Source of the DNA: Bretschneidera sinensis
Lineage: Eukaryota; Streptophyta; Magnoliopsida; Brassicales; Akaniaceae
DNA: 64,000 nucleotides
Reading direction: 5' to 3'
NCBI GenBank assembly: GCA_023935145.1
Contig: CM043699.1
Coordinates: 107,722,036 to 107,786,035 of the forward strand
Of this stretch, positions 35,365-46,813 are shown piece after piece. Numbering within the stretch: the first letter of the stretch is position 1; the number at the start of each line of letters is the position of its first letter. Below the pieces are notes generated by a model that ran no database searches, was not told where the DNA came from, and worked only from the letters and a program-made list of their open reading frames with translations. The position numbers and the translations under genes are program-made.

Positions 35365-35377
35365 TGGTATCAGAGCC
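35365..35377 (+). promoter_or_regulatory. Primer-binding site of element D
   Basis: TGGTATCAGAGCC follows the LTR by two bases and matches initiator Met tRNA. Confidence 0.87.
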
Positions 35378-35417
35378 TCATTCTCAATTTCAGGCTTAAA
35401 ATCATTGAGTTGATCCG

Positions 35418-36400
35418 ATGGCATCAAATAGCTATTCTGAGGGACATTTCTACACTAGGCCTCCCTTGTTCAATGGCTCAAACTATAATTATTGGAAAAA
35501 CAAAATGAAAATATTTGTCGAAGGACAAGATTATAATCTATGAAGAGTCATTGAGGAATGACCTAGAATTCCTACAAAGGAAATAACTATTGGAGAAATC
35601 AATCATACAATGCCTAAACTCAAAACTGAGTTCAATGATGAGGATTTTAGAATGACGTCTCTAAATGGTAGAGCCATAAGTATTTTACATTGTGCTTTAG
35701 ATATTTCTAAATATAATAAAATTTCTGTATGTGTTTAGGCTAAGGAGATTTGGGACAAACTGCAAGTTACATATGAAGGAACTAGTAAAGTAAAAAAATA
35801 AAAAAAAACTATATGCTAGTATCTAAGTATGAATCTTTCAAAATGTCTCTTAACGAAACAATTTCTCAAATGCCTTCATGTTTCACCACTATTGTTAATG
35901 GTTTGAAGCTTCTTGGTAGGAACATTAAGGAGTTTGAACTAATAAGAAAAATCTTAAGATCTTTGCCACCCACTTGGAAAGCAAAGAAGACGGGCATCAC
36001 AGAGGCCAAAGATCTCGACAAACTTGATGTCGAAACACTTTTCGGATCACTATTGATATACAAGATGGAAGAAATGAATCCCATTGTCAATAATGATGAG
36101 AAAAAGAAAAAGGTAATTGCTCTCAAAACCTTTACGAGCAACAAAGAAGAAAAAAAGGAAGAAGAGGTGGAGAGCAGCGAAGAAGATGGTGAGATGGCTT
36201 TAATCACCAAGCGATTTCATAGATTCTTGAAGAAAAGCAAGAAACCATACACAAAGGATCCCACTTCAAAAAGGGAACCACTTATGTTATGGTTGAAAGA
36301 AGCCCGGTCACATCAAGGCCGATTATACAACAACAAGCAAACCATATAAAAGCTTTAAAAAGAAAGCTATGATTGTAACCACTTAGAGCGATGACGAAGA
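35418..36400 (+). pseudogene. Gag of element D, capsid and zinc-knuckle part
   Basis: ATG at 35418 opens ASNSYSEGH, then PPLFNGSNYNYWKNKMKIFV, a UBN2-type copia gag start. The 35813-36349 frame continues ISQMPSCFTTIVNGLKLLG, LIRKILRSLPPTWKAKKT, EAKDLDKLDVETLFGSLLIY and an acidic stretch. A frameshift precedes the zinc knuckle near 36285-36330, where the other frame reads CYG.KKPGHIKADY: the second Cys codon is TGA and the last Cys is Tyr. Earlier stops lie at about 35541 and 35739. Confidence 0.87.
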
Positions 36401-37296
36401 AGAAGACTCCTCGGACAAAGAGATCGGATATGAGGAGATTGCTAACCTATGTCGCATTCGACGATGAAAATGAAGTATCAAATTCTTCCCCTTCTAAAAA
36501 TAACATTGTTAGTAGTAATGAAGAATTAATAGAATTCATAAATGAAATGCATGAAGAATTGAAGAAATTTGATTCTAGGAACACCATTCTAAAAAAAGAG
36601 GTGTCATCTCTTTCTAAAGAGATGGAAGGCTTAAAAGAGGAAAAAGAAAAACTATCTTCTTTGCTTTACGATTCTTCTCAAGATTTTCTTAAAGATGAAA
36701 ATGAAAACTTAAAGAAGAAGATAATAGAATTGAATGGCACTATATTTAGACTTATGTGTGGAAAAGAAAATCTAGATGAAGTGCTATCTTGTCAAAGATT
36801 AAATGGAGAAAAATCTGGGTTAGTTTATTCTCCATTAGGCAAGCAAAAATCAAAAGAGAGCTTATTCATGAAAGCATCATGTGTGAATGAAGCCTCTACT
36901 TCAAAGACCACTAGCAAGGTCAAAAGCATTTCCTCAATGAATGTTAGTAGGTCTGAAAATACCAATTCTAATGCATATACTAGAATGAAGCATCTTATAA
37001 ATACTCATGCTTATATGTATACTCATTTAAGAAATGCTTATACACATCCTAGGAGTAACCATAATGTGCATCCTAGAAACAATATATATACTCAAAACTT
37101 GCACATTGCACATGCATATCCTAGGAATTACCATCATGGTTATCCTAGAAATAATATGCATATTCATAATAATGTAAGCATGTATCCTAGAAATCATCAT
37201 CATGCATTTCCTAGAAATGACATGCATGTTCATAACCCTCACAATAGAAACATATATCCTAGGAATTCTTATCCAAAGAATTATAGACATGTATAA
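36391..37296 (+). CDS. Gag C-terminal region of element D: coiled coil plus His/Asn-rich PRN repeats
   Basis: An uninterrupted 301-residue frame. Residues 45-115 are strongly heptad-like and charged (EELKKFDSRNTILKKEVSSL, EMEGLKEEKEKLSSLLYD), a coiled coil typical of SIRE-type gag. Residues about 205-300 are a tandem array built on PRNxxHxxxPRNxMHxHN, rich in His, Asn, Tyr and Pro. It would normally be read as part of gag-pol; isolated as here it is unlikely to be translated. The same repeat is found in C (24789-25022, 33791-33982), so it belongs to the family. Confidence 0.7.
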   Translation: MTKKKTPRTKRSDMRRLLTYVAFDDENEVSNSSPSKNNIVSSNEELIEFINEMHEELKKFDSRNTILKKEVSSLSKEMEGLKEEKEKLSSLLYDSSQDFLKDENENLKKKIIELNGTIFRLMCGKENLDEVLSCQRLNGEKSGLVYSPLGKQKSKESLFMKASCVNEASTSKTTSKVKSISSMNVSRSENTNSNAYTRMKHLINTHAYMYTHLRNAYTHPRSNHNVHPRNNIYTQNLHIAHAYPRNYHHGYPRNNMHIHNNVSMYPRNHHHAFPRNDMHVHNPHNRNIYPRNSYPKNYRHV

Positions 37297-38900
37297 CTAA
37301 GAAATCCCAGAAATTTCAATAACTATTATCCTAGGATTGTGCATCATCAACATGCCTATAAATATAAAACATCTTATGTTGTTAAGAAAGTATGGGTCCC
37401 TAAAGGAACCGTATTTTCTAGGACTAACTCCAAAGGACCTAAGAAATTTTGGGTACCTAAAAATGCAATTGTGTATCCTTACGTGATGTAGATATGTCTC
37501 CACACCAAAGAAAAAGGTAACTGTTGGTACCTTAATAGTGGATGCTCAAAGCAAATGACTGGTGATAGAAGTGTATTCAAAGAGCTAACTCTAAGAGATG
37601 GCAGACATGTCACAATAGGAGACAACACAAAAATAAAGATCATCGGGCATTGAAAAGTTGGTAATAATTTCTCAACCATAGATAATGTATTATTAGTGTA
37701 AGGCCTTAAGCCAAATTTACTAAGTATTAGCTAACTATGTGACAAAGGCTACAAAGTCATATTTGAAAACTCTCATTGTCTAGTTATAGACATCAAGAGT
37801 AACAAGATCAAGGTTGTTGGCCAAAGACACAAAAATTTCTATATAGTTGATTTAAAATCCTTGCATTCCGAAAATGAAAAATGTTTTCCCGCATTTAGTG
37901 AAAACCCGTGGCTATGGCATAGAAAGCTTGGTCAAGTGAACATGGATTTGCTTAAAATCATTTCAAAAAAGGATTTAGTATTGGACTTCCCTAAATCAAA
38001 TTTGAAAAAGATAAAGTATGTGATGCTTGTCAAATGGGAAAACAAACTAGAATTTCTTTTAAATCAAAAAAGGTAGTCTCAAGTACTAGACCATTGGAAC
38101 TATTGCATATAGACTTATTTGGTCCAATAAGTACCATTAGTCTAGGTGGCCATCAATATGCTCTTGTTATTGTTGATGACTATTCAAGATACACCTTTGT
38201 TATCTTTATTACTTACAAGGATGAAGCTTACAAATGATTTGAAAACTTTTGTGAAAAGTTTTAACATGAAAAAGGAATTTGTATTTCAAGCATTAGAAGT
38301 GATCATGGAAAAGAATTTGAAAACCAAAGCTTTTCAAAATTTTGTGATGAAAATGGAATTGATCACAACTTTTCAGCTCCTAGAACCCCTCAACAAAATG
38401 AAGTCGTTGAGAGGAAAAATAGAGTTCTAGAAGAATTTGCAAGAACCATGCTTTGTGAAAATAGCTTACCAAAACACTTTTGGGCGGAAGCGGTAAACAT
38501 TTCTTGCTATATCTTGAATATGATTTTAATTAGACCCTTGCTTAACAAAACTCCATATGAATTATGAAAAGGTAGAAAGCCTAATATCTCATTTTTTCGT
38601 ACCTTTGGTTGTAAATCTTTTATCCTAAATAACAATAAAACTAACTTGGATAAATTTGACTTAAAGACCGATGAGGGGATATTCTTAGGATATTCAACCT
38701 CTAGTAAAGCTTATAGAGTCATCAACAAGAGAACTCTAGTGGTAGAAGAATCCGTACATGTAGCCCTTGATGAGTCTAATCCAATTAGTAGTAGAGAAGT
38801 TTTTTTCAATGATGATACAGATTTCATTCTAAGAACGGAAACACCTACTCCCATTGTTGACCCAAATGAGAGCCCACCTCACACAAGTCATGAGATATAA
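37297..38900 (+). pseudogene. Protease and integrase of element D
   Basis: The protease site reads WYLNSGCSKQMTGD near 37530-37570, Asn in place of the catalytic Asp. Then come a pre-integrase block (37861-38076: PWLWHRKLGQVNMDLLKIIS) and the integrase core: 38034-38237 has LLHIDLFGPISTIS and YALVIVDDYSRYTF. In shifted frames SDHGKEF and TPQQNEVVERKNR follow, then 38646-38900 (EGIFLGYSTSSKAYRVIN). Stops occur at 37489, 37653 and 38235, and a frameshift after 38237. Confidence 0.87.
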
Positions 38901-40575
38901 GCTCTCAAATTGGACCAACCATCTACAAGTCATCAAGAGGATACTCTTCCCAAAGATTGGAGGTATGTAAATTATCATCCAATCGATCAAGTGATTGGTG
39001 ATCCTTCACAAGGGGTAAGAACTCGTTCCTCTATTAGAAATTTTTACAACTATGTAGCCTATTTGTCTCAAATAGAACCTAAAACTTTTGTAGATGCCGA
39101 GAAGGATAATGATTGGATAAATACCATGCAAGAAGAAATAAATCAATCTGAAAGAAACAATGTATGAAATCTAGTTTCTAGACCAAATAATCATACAATA
39201 ATAAGAACTAAATGGGTATTTAGAAATAAGATGGATGAAAATGGTATAATGACTAGAAACAAGGCTAGACTAGTTGCTAAGGGATATAATTAAGAAGAAG
39301 GAATAGACTTTGATGAGATTTATGCTCCCGTAGCAAGTTAGAAGCTATTCGAATGTTATTAGCCTTTGCTTGCTTTAATAAGTTTAAATTATTTCAAATG
39401 GATATAAAAATTCCTTTTTAAATGCCTTTATAGAAGAAGAGGTCTATGTTGACCAATCTTTTGAATTTGAGAATCCTAGTCTTCTCAATTATGTCTACAA
39501 GCTTTCTAAAGCTCTATATGGGTTGAAGCAAGCTCCAAGAGCATTGTATGAAAGACTAAATAAATTTTTGATTGACAACAATTTTATAAGAGAAAAAATA
39601 GACACAATTCTCTTCACAAAAACTCACAAAAATGACACACTACTAGTCCAAATATATGTTGATGATATCATATTTGGTGCTACTAATGAATCTATGTGTC
39701 AATAGTTTGCTAAGTGCATGCAAGGTGAATTTGAAATGAGCATGATGGGCGAACTTACCTACTTCATTGGACTTCAAATCAAACAATTGAAATGAGGTAT
39801 CTTCATCACTTAATCAAAATACACCAAGGATCTACTAAAAAGGTTCGGGATGGAAAGCTCAAAGTCACTTGGTACTCCTATGAGCACATCTACAAAACTT
39901 GACCTTGATGAAAGAGGTAAGTGTGTAGACACTAAAACTTATAGAAGCATGATAGGAGCTTTAATTTATTTAACTGCAAGTAGACCTGATATAATGTTTA
40001 GTGTATGCATGTGTGCTAGATTCTAAGCTAATCCTAAGGAATCACATGTAATTGTAGTAAAAAGAATCCTTAGATATATACAAGGGACTCAAACTCTAGG
40101 ATTATGGTACTCTAAAGATTCATTTTTTGAGCTTGTAGGATATTCAGATGTTGATTTTGCAGGGTGTAGGTTAGATAGAAAAAGCACTAGTGGAACTTGC
40201 CAATTCTTAGGTACAATCTTAACCTCTTGGTTTTCCAAGAAACCAAACTCGGTTGCACTATCGACCGTCGAGGTGGAATATATAGCAGTTGGAAATTGTT
40301 GTGCCCAAATATTGCAAATGAAACAACAACTAGAAGACTATGACATGAACTTTAAAATGATCCTAATACATTGTGATAATACCAGTGCTATCAACTTAAC
40401 CAAAAACCCTATTCAGCATTCTAGAACCAAACACATAGAAATTAGACATCATTTCTTAAGAGACCATGCTAAAAAATATGATATAAGACTAGAATTCATT
40501 CTTTCAGAAGATCAAACAACTGACATTCTTACCAAACCTTTAAGTGAAGCTAGTTTTTGTAAAATTAGACTATGA
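38901..40575 (+). pseudogene. Reverse transcriptase and RNase H of element D
   Basis: RT starts with WINTMQEEINQSERNNV, TKWVFRNKMDENG and NKARLVAKGYN. It is frameshifted around 39330-39480. 39523-39705 holds KQAPRALYERLNKFL and the intact active site IYVDDIIFGATNESMCQ. RNase H follows: TKTYRSMIGALIYLTASRPDI, YSDVDFAGCRLDRKSTSGTC, SVALSTVEVEYIAVG, then 40273-40575 with HCDNTSAINLTKNPIQHSRT and DILTKPLSEASF ending in TGA. Confidence 0.88.
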
Positions 40576-40735
40576 TAAACTGTATGCTTGAATGCATCAT
40601 CATTTATCATTTGCATACTTGACATCTAGTGAATGAGTATTAAACCTTATTTAATATTTCTCTTACTCAACATAACATAGATAAACAAATTTCGTGCTAA
40701 GACTCTAAACTAGAAGCTTTTTTTTGGTCTAGTTG

Positions 40736-41025
40736 ACTAGTAAGTTCATCCTAGTCAACTAGTATCTCACTGCCTTTTCACCCAATCGACTAGTCCATAT
40801 ACCCAGTCGACTGGTATAGTAAAACCCTGTTTGGAGCCAAATTTTTGAATTTTTGGTAACTACCTAGTCGACTGGTATGGATGACCCAGTTGACTGGTAT
40901 ATCTCTACCAGCTTACCCAGTCGACTGGTGTTCCAATCCAGTCGACTGGTATGTTAAAAATTCCCAACTCTAAGAAAGACCCAATCAACTGGTGCCCTAA
41001 CCCAGTCGACTAGTATCGCAATTCT
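40736..41025 (+). repeat. Palindrome array (CCAGTCGACTGG) in the pol-accessory spacer of D
   Basis: About eleven copies or variants lie in 290 bp of otherwise non-coding sequence. Perfect copies include 40803-40814 and ones near 40918 and 40938. Spacing varies from about 10 to 40 bp. The whole spacer runs 40576-41243. Confidence 0.88.
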
Positions 41026-41243
41026 ATAAATAGTACCTTCAGATTTTTCAGATTTCACACCATTTTTGAAAACCCCTAAGCTTTCTCTATAGAAAATATC
41101 ATTTTTCTGCCCAAAATATCACAAAAACACTCCATAAAGTCCTTGATCAAAACCCCCATAACCTTTATTTTAGCTTTGCACGGTTGAAATTTCCCTTTTT
41201 CACCTAAATCTCCCACTCTCCCCAAAAACACCTTTTTACCAAA

Positions 41244-42270
41244 ATGTTTGAGAGAATCCGAATCAAAACCACTATTGAAGAACCTCACGCGCCTACTAGA
41301 CCACGGTTCTAGAAATATACGGCACCGGACACCAAAAGGAAAGGATTGGTGGGCTCCTCTAGCAAAAAGGTGAGGACAAAGCTCGACGACTCCCTGTTTT
41401 GGAGTCTAGCCGCCAAAGAAAGGTATACCACTATCATTCGTCATAAAAAGATCATGACGGGTAGATTCATTGACTTTGAATCTATTCGTCATGCTAACTT
41501 TGATATACTACCTTCTTTTGAGGCAATATGATTGATCCCACTGGTCAAGATACACCAAAAAATTTACCAATGCCTGATTCACCAGTTCTACGCGAACTTG
41601 GTGAAACCTAGTCCACTGGCTCTTCGGTTCAAAACCAGTGTGATGGGTGTGGAGTTTGAGGTCAACATTGTCCTCCTGGTGAGCATACTAGAGATCCCTA
41701 TGGGAGGGATCCAATGGAGTCTGGATGGATGGCCGGACAACTTTGATTATGAGGAGGCATGTCAGATTGTTAGGGGTGACCCTAACTATATCTTTCGACC
41801 TACTACATTCACACATGTAGTGACATACCCCTCGATTCGAAGTTGTTCAATCTTATTTTGAGTTAGATCATCCATCCATGACTTGGGAGTCGGGGCTATC
41901 TCTCGAAAATAGACGTAGTATTGATTTGGTGTCTTAAAACTGGACACCACTTCAATATCTACTCCCTGCTGCTCGCCAACATGATAAACGGTGAAGTTAA
42001 TGACTCTGGGTGCCATCCCTATGGGATGCTTATCACCCTCATCCTCCAGCACTTCCAGGTTCCTCTTCCTGCCTCTGAGGCTCAGGACATCAGCCCCAAG
42101 GATATCATCAATGTCTCTTCTCTGAAGAAGATGGGGTGCACAGTCCGAGATGGGATGATCTACTCCAAGGCTGGGAAAAACATAAGGATTGGTAAGGATT
42201 ACAGCAGTGAGGAGGATGACGAGGGTCCAGGTGATGCAGCCCCTACCATTGCATGCTGGTTCTAGTACTG
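41244..42270 (+). pseudogene. Accessory ORF of element D
   Basis: ATG at 41244 opens FERIRIKTTIEEPHAPTRP. A TAG soon follows. 41346-41531 has LDDSLFWSLAAKERYTTIIR and GRFIDFESIRHANFDI. 41532-41861 has LIHQFYANLVKP and TSVMGVEFEVNIVLLVSILEIP. 41921-42265 has FNIYSLLLANMINGEV and PLPASEAQDISPKDIINVSS. The pieces lie in different frames. The pattern matches the 'putative plant transposon protein' accessory ORFs of SIRE-type elements. Its product is not known to have an enzymatic role. C carries the same ORF (20391-20906 plus 11245-11937). Confidence 0.7.
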
Positions 42271-43161
42271 GTCCAGCTGGCTACGGTGATCTACTCTAGG
42301 GCATTATGAGCCTTCAACTATCCATGCAGTTCGGGTCCAGAGCTTGAGCTCTTCTGTTGATGTTATGTGTCATGACTTTCGCTCTTGTAGAGACGACTTT
42401 GAGCTGCATCGAGAACACATAGAGGGTGATCTTTGGCTGAGTGTCGAGATCTTATACGAGACAGCTCTTATTCTCTCGCTCATTGAGTTGCCTACTGTTA
42501 TTTTTTTCAGTTGTATAGCTTTTAGCTGTTCTTGGCATGAACATTTATCACTTTATCATATATTTCAGTTTGTACTTTCGGCTCTTAGAAGCCTGTGATG
42601 TATGGATATTTGGTTTTTTATGACTATATTTCATGATTACACAATGATTCATCTATTTGCTTTACTTTTACGCAATATGTTTACTTAGTTTAAATACTTC
42701 TTTGATATGAGAAATGGTTTAACTACTTGTGCACGTGTGGAAATTTTCAATTCTTCCTGGGAAGTCTTCCTAGCTCTGAATTATTCTTAGTTTTCGCATA
42801 CAGATTTGTTTATGCATAATCTTACTGTCTATAGTATCTATGTTGCTTATTTTTAAGATTAGCACCCATTTTTCTGTTGTTGTCAAAACAGGGGAGAAAA
42901 ATGAGAAACAGAGAAATATAACTGTAGACTTAAAATAGAGCATAGATTTAGGGGGAGCATAGCTCCGAAGAACTTATTGAATATAAGACTATGTTGAGCT
43001 GCTTGGTTGGGTTGATTCAAAACTGCTTTAGACTGTTTTACAGGTTGGTTTTATCCAAAAAAACAAAGGAAACTTTGCCCATTTTTCCCTAAAAACCCAA
43101 CACTTAGTTTTTAAAATTGTTTTCTCTCATTAGTTTTGTCATCATAAAAAAAAAGGGAGAC
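42271..43161 (+). other. 3' non-coding region and polypurine tract of element D
   Basis: The tail of the accessory ORF (DVMCHDFRSCRDDFELHREH, about 42355-42425) gives way to AT-rich sequence with no ORF. It ends in AAAAAAAAGGGAGAC (43147-43161), the polypurine tract next to the LTR. Confidence 0.65.
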
Positions 43162-44327
43162 TGTTGACCCTTATCTAAATTTTAATAATGACAAAACACT
43201 ATTCTAATTGTACTAACAGTTTTATCTAAGTGTTTAAACGATAAAAACTTTAAGCAAAGAATCAAGATGCAAGAACTCAACCTGAATCAGACACCAAGTT
43301 AAGACAGAAGATATAGTATAGACATTAAGGTATTAAAACACGCTGTCAATCTCTTTTGTTCAAGTAAGTAGCTTGTCTTATGACTCTTTTTATAAAATAA
43401 TTTTTGACAAAACTAATAATTCAAACTCTTCTAAATCAAAAACATTTTGAAACATGAAAAACTAGGTTGAAGGGCAACCCAATCGACTGGCTCCTTATAC
43501 CAGTCGAATGGGATATGGGACAGAATGTCCCCAGTCTACTGGGTGATCTATACTAGTCGACTAGCAATTGGGATAGTGAGTTCCCGGTCGACTAGTACTT
43601 AGGACCCAGTCGACTGGTATTCTCCCACAACTTAAAAGTGAACTTCTTCACTTGACCCAATCGACTGGTAATTCGAAATATATGACCGTTTGAGATGTAA
43701 AACTTGAGTATTTAATGCACCAAACCTACCAAGTCAGTGTCTAACAACCATATTAATTCAAGGCTATATAAACCTAGTTCAATGACCATTTAGAAACATA
43801 ACTCTACATATTAAATTCATGGTTTTGCTCATTAATACACAAAAGCATTGAAAATTTTATTGTTGAGCCATTCTTCAAGCTTTTCTTTGAAAGAGAGATA
43901 TTGTTCATTTGTAAAATCATTCATTGCTATCTCTCTACCATTTATTTTACAGCAACTCATATTTATTATAAAGGGATTAACTTCTGCAAGGAAGAGATTA
44001 GCTTCCGAAAGGATCGGATTAGCTTCCAAGAGGAACAGATTGTTTGTAAGGTTTGTACAACACCCGTGAAGTTGTATGACTAAAAGTTTTAGTGGATCAC
44101 TTCAAGGAGGTTCCTTGAAGAGAGTAGATATAGGATCGGAATGAATCTGATATTACCGAAGCACTATAAACTGAGTTTGCATTCTCTACTCCTTAAACTC
44201 TTTACTTAAAGCACATTACTGGTTTATATACTTGTGCATTTAACTGTTATTATAAACTTACAAGTAATTAGTGAAAGTTTTTAAAAGCCTAATTCACCCC
44301 TCTCTTGGGTTGGAACCTCAGTCTACA
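43162..44327 (+). repeat. 3' LTR of element D
   Basis: It starts TGTTGACCCTTATC and ends CCTCAGTCTACA. It holds seven palindrome copies at 43478-43680, with a perfect one at 43616-43627. Short frames at 43832-44083 are chance readings that recur in the other LTR. Confidence 0.92.
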
Positions 44328-44332
44328 TAAAG

Positions 44333-45622
44333 CATGGAAGATAGTTTTTCTTTTTATTCTCTTAAGCCTTCCATATCTTTAGAAAGAGATGAGACTTCCT
44401 TTTTTAGGGTGGTATCCTAGAATCTAATTTCTTCAATTCTTCATGCATTTCATTTATAACCTCAATTAACTCTTCGCTACTACTAACAATGTTATTATTA
44501 GAGGGGGAAAAAGTTGATACCTCATTCTCATCATCGATTGCCATTAAACATAGGTTGGCAATCTCCTCGTATCCGACTTCATTGTCCGAAGATTCTTATT
44601 CTTTGTCATCACTCCATGTGGTTGCAATCATAGCTTTCTTTTTTAAGATTTTATATAGTTTGCTTGTTGCTGTACAATCGATCTTGATATAACTGGGCTT
44701 CTTGCAACCATAACACATAAGAGATTCCCTTTTTGAAGTGGATTCCCTTATGTAAGGTTTCTTGCTCTTTTTTCAAGAACTTGTGAAATCTTTTTGTGAT
44801 TAAAGTCATCTCACCATCTTCTTCACTGCTCTCATCCTCTTATTTTCTATCTTTATCTTTGTTACTTGTAGAGGCATTGAGAGTAATCATATTTTTCTTC
44901 TTCTCATCATCATTGACAATGAGATTCATTTCCTCCATCTCGTATGTTAATAGTGATCCGAGGAGTGTTTTGACATTAAGTTTGTTAAGATCTTTGGCTT
45001 CTATGATGACCGTCTTCTTTGCTTCCCAAGTGGATGGCAAAGACCTTAAGATTTTCCTCGTTAGTTCAAATTCCTCAATGTTCCTACCAATAAGCTTTAG
45101 ATCGTTAACAATTGTAGTAAAACGTGAGTGCATTTGAGAAATAGTTTCATTTGGAGACATTTTGAAAGTTTCATATTCGGATACTAGAATATAGATTTTT
45201 TATTTTTTAACTTCGCTAGTTCCTTCATATGTAACTTGCAATTTGTCCCAAATCTCTTTAGTTGAAAGACATGCAGAAATTTTATTATTTTCAGCAAAAT
45301 CTAGAGCACAATATAACATGCTAGTTGCTCTACTATTGAGAGATATCATTTTACAATCTTCTTCTTTAAACTTTGTTTTGATTTTAGGCATTGTAAGATT
45401 GATTTCTCCAATGATTATTTCCTTTGTAGGAATTCTAGGTCCTTCTTTAATGACCCTCCATATATTGTAATTTTATCATTCTACAAAGATTTTCATTCTA
45501 TTTTTTCAATAGTTATAGTTGGAGCCATTGAACAAGGGAGGCCTAATATAGGAATGCCATTCGATATAGCTATTAGATGCCGTCAGATCAAATCAAGGAT
45601 TTTAAGCCTAAAATTAAGTACG
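44333..45622 (-). pseudogene. Gag of element C, 5' part
   Basis: On the minus strand 45391-45200 reads MPKIKTKFKEEDCKMISLNS, LYCALDFAENNKISAC and EIWDKLQVTYEGTSEVKK. 45160-44840 reads ISQMHSRFTTIVNDLKLIG, LTRKILRSLPSTWEAKKT and LNVKTLLGSLLTYEMEEM. These match D gag closely. A stop and frame changes separate them. The region ends at the D insertion and resumes at 34335. Confidence 0.86.
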
Positions 45623-45623
45623 A

Positions 45624-45637
45624 AGCTCTAATACCAA
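45624..45637 (-). promoter_or_regulatory. Primer-binding site of element C
   Basis: The + strand GAAGCTCTAATACCAA is the reverse of TTGGTATTAGAGCTTC, the Met-tRNA site with one substitution, next to the LTR. Confidence 0.8.
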
Positions 45638-45638
45638 T

Positions 45639-46813
45639 TGTAAATCGAGGTTCAAACCTAAGAGGGGGTGAATTGGGTTTTAAAAACATTTTCTAATTTA
45701 CTTGTGCATAAAACATACAATCAAATAATATGCTTGAAAGTAAAAGAGTTTAAGGAAGAGAATATGTAAACTCCGTTTATAGTGGTTTGACAATATCAGA
45801 ATATCTCCGACCCTACGTCCACTTTCTTCAAGGAAGCTCCTTGGAGCAATCCACTAAAATTTTAGTCGTGCAACTTAGCGGGTGTTGCACAAACCTTACA
45901 ACCAATCTCTTCCTCATGGAAGTAAATCTCTTCCATATGGAAGTCACTCTTTTCCTCACGGAAGTTATAATGAAGTGTTTAATCCTAAACACTCTAAGAG
46001 TTATTACAACTCTTTCCCTTTATAATAAATGAAATTTACTGTAAAGAAAGTAGAAAAGAGATAGCAATAATTTTTTTTACAAATGAATAATATCTCTCTT
46101 TTAAAAACAAGCTTGAAAAATGGCTCATCAATAAATTTTTCAAAGCTTTTGAGAATTAATGAGATGTTTTTTTTAATTAAATATGTTCTCCTCTTCTTTT
46201 AAATGCTCATTGAAGTGGGTTTATATAGTCTTGAATCAATATGGCCATTTGACACTAACTTGGTAGGTTTGGGGCATTAAATACTCAAGTCCCACATCTC
46301 ACACGGTTATATTTTTGAATTACCAGTCGACTGGGTCAAGTGAGAAATTTCACTTTTTAAGCTAAAGTAGAGTATTAGTCGATTAGATCCTAAGCACCAG
46401 TTGACTGGTAACTGGACTTTCTGTCCCAGTTACCAGTCGACTGAATCCTCAACACCAGTCAACTGGAAACTTTCTGTCCCATATCCCAGTCAACTGGTAT
46501 ATAGACCCAGTCGACTGGGTTAATCTTCAACCCAGTATTTGACTTTGAAACTTTTTGTATTTTGGTTTTATTATAGTCTTTTGTAAATTGAGCCACATAT
46601 CAAGCTATGTAATTGTTTATAAGAGATTTACAATTGTTTCAATTACCTTAATGCCTATTCTAGATCTTTTGTCTTGTTTTGGTGTCAAAATTGCATTGAG
46701 TTCTTGCATCTTGTTTCGGTGCTGAATGCTTTTACTGCTTAAACATTTAGATAAAACTGTTAGTACAATTAAAATAGTGTTTTGTCAATATTAAAATTAA
46801 ATATGGGTCAACA
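45639..46813 (-). repeat. 5' LTR of element C (reverse)
   Basis: The + strand runs from TGTAAATCGAGGTTC to GGGTCAACA. It is 1175 bp. About eight palindrome copies lie at 46322-46522, including CCAGTCGACTGG near 46322 and 46507. Confidence 0.9.

Larger units (their letters stand above)
34341..44327 (+). mobile_element. Element D: SIRE/Maximus-type Ty1/copia retrotransposon, inserted in C
   Basis: LTRs at 34341-35362 and 43162-44327 and a perfect 5-bp target duplication TAAAG (34336-34340 and 44328-44332). Contents in order: PBS, gag with coiled coil, protease, integrase, RT, RNase H, palindrome spacer, accessory ORF, polypurine tract. It is the same family as C but in opposite orientation. 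It is the least rearranged element here, yet it has many stops and frameshifts, and the protease Asp is altered. Confidence 0.93.
9417..46813 (-). mobile_element. Element C: SIRE/Maximus-type Ty1/copia retrotransposon, reverse orientation, hosting B, E and D
   Basis: Read on the minus strand: 5' LTR (46813-45639), primer site, gag, [D], gag tail, [E], protease, integrase, RT, RNase H, palindrome-rich spacer, accessory ORF, [B], accessory ORF end, polypurine tract, 3' LTR (10549-9417). Integrase before RT and the PBS complementary to initiator Met tRNA identify Ty1/copia. The target duplication is GTGAT at 9412-9416 versus ATAAT at 46814-46818, two G-to-A changes apart, inside the A RNase H codons. 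Without its three passengers, C is close to 10 kb, like D. Confidence 0.88.

Noticed and set aside
34641..43680. Regularly spaced short repeats that could be mistaken for a CRISPR-like array
   Set aside because: Repeats are 12-bp palindromes with irregular 10-40 bp spacing inside plant LTR elements, with no cas genes; this is a eukaryotic genome.
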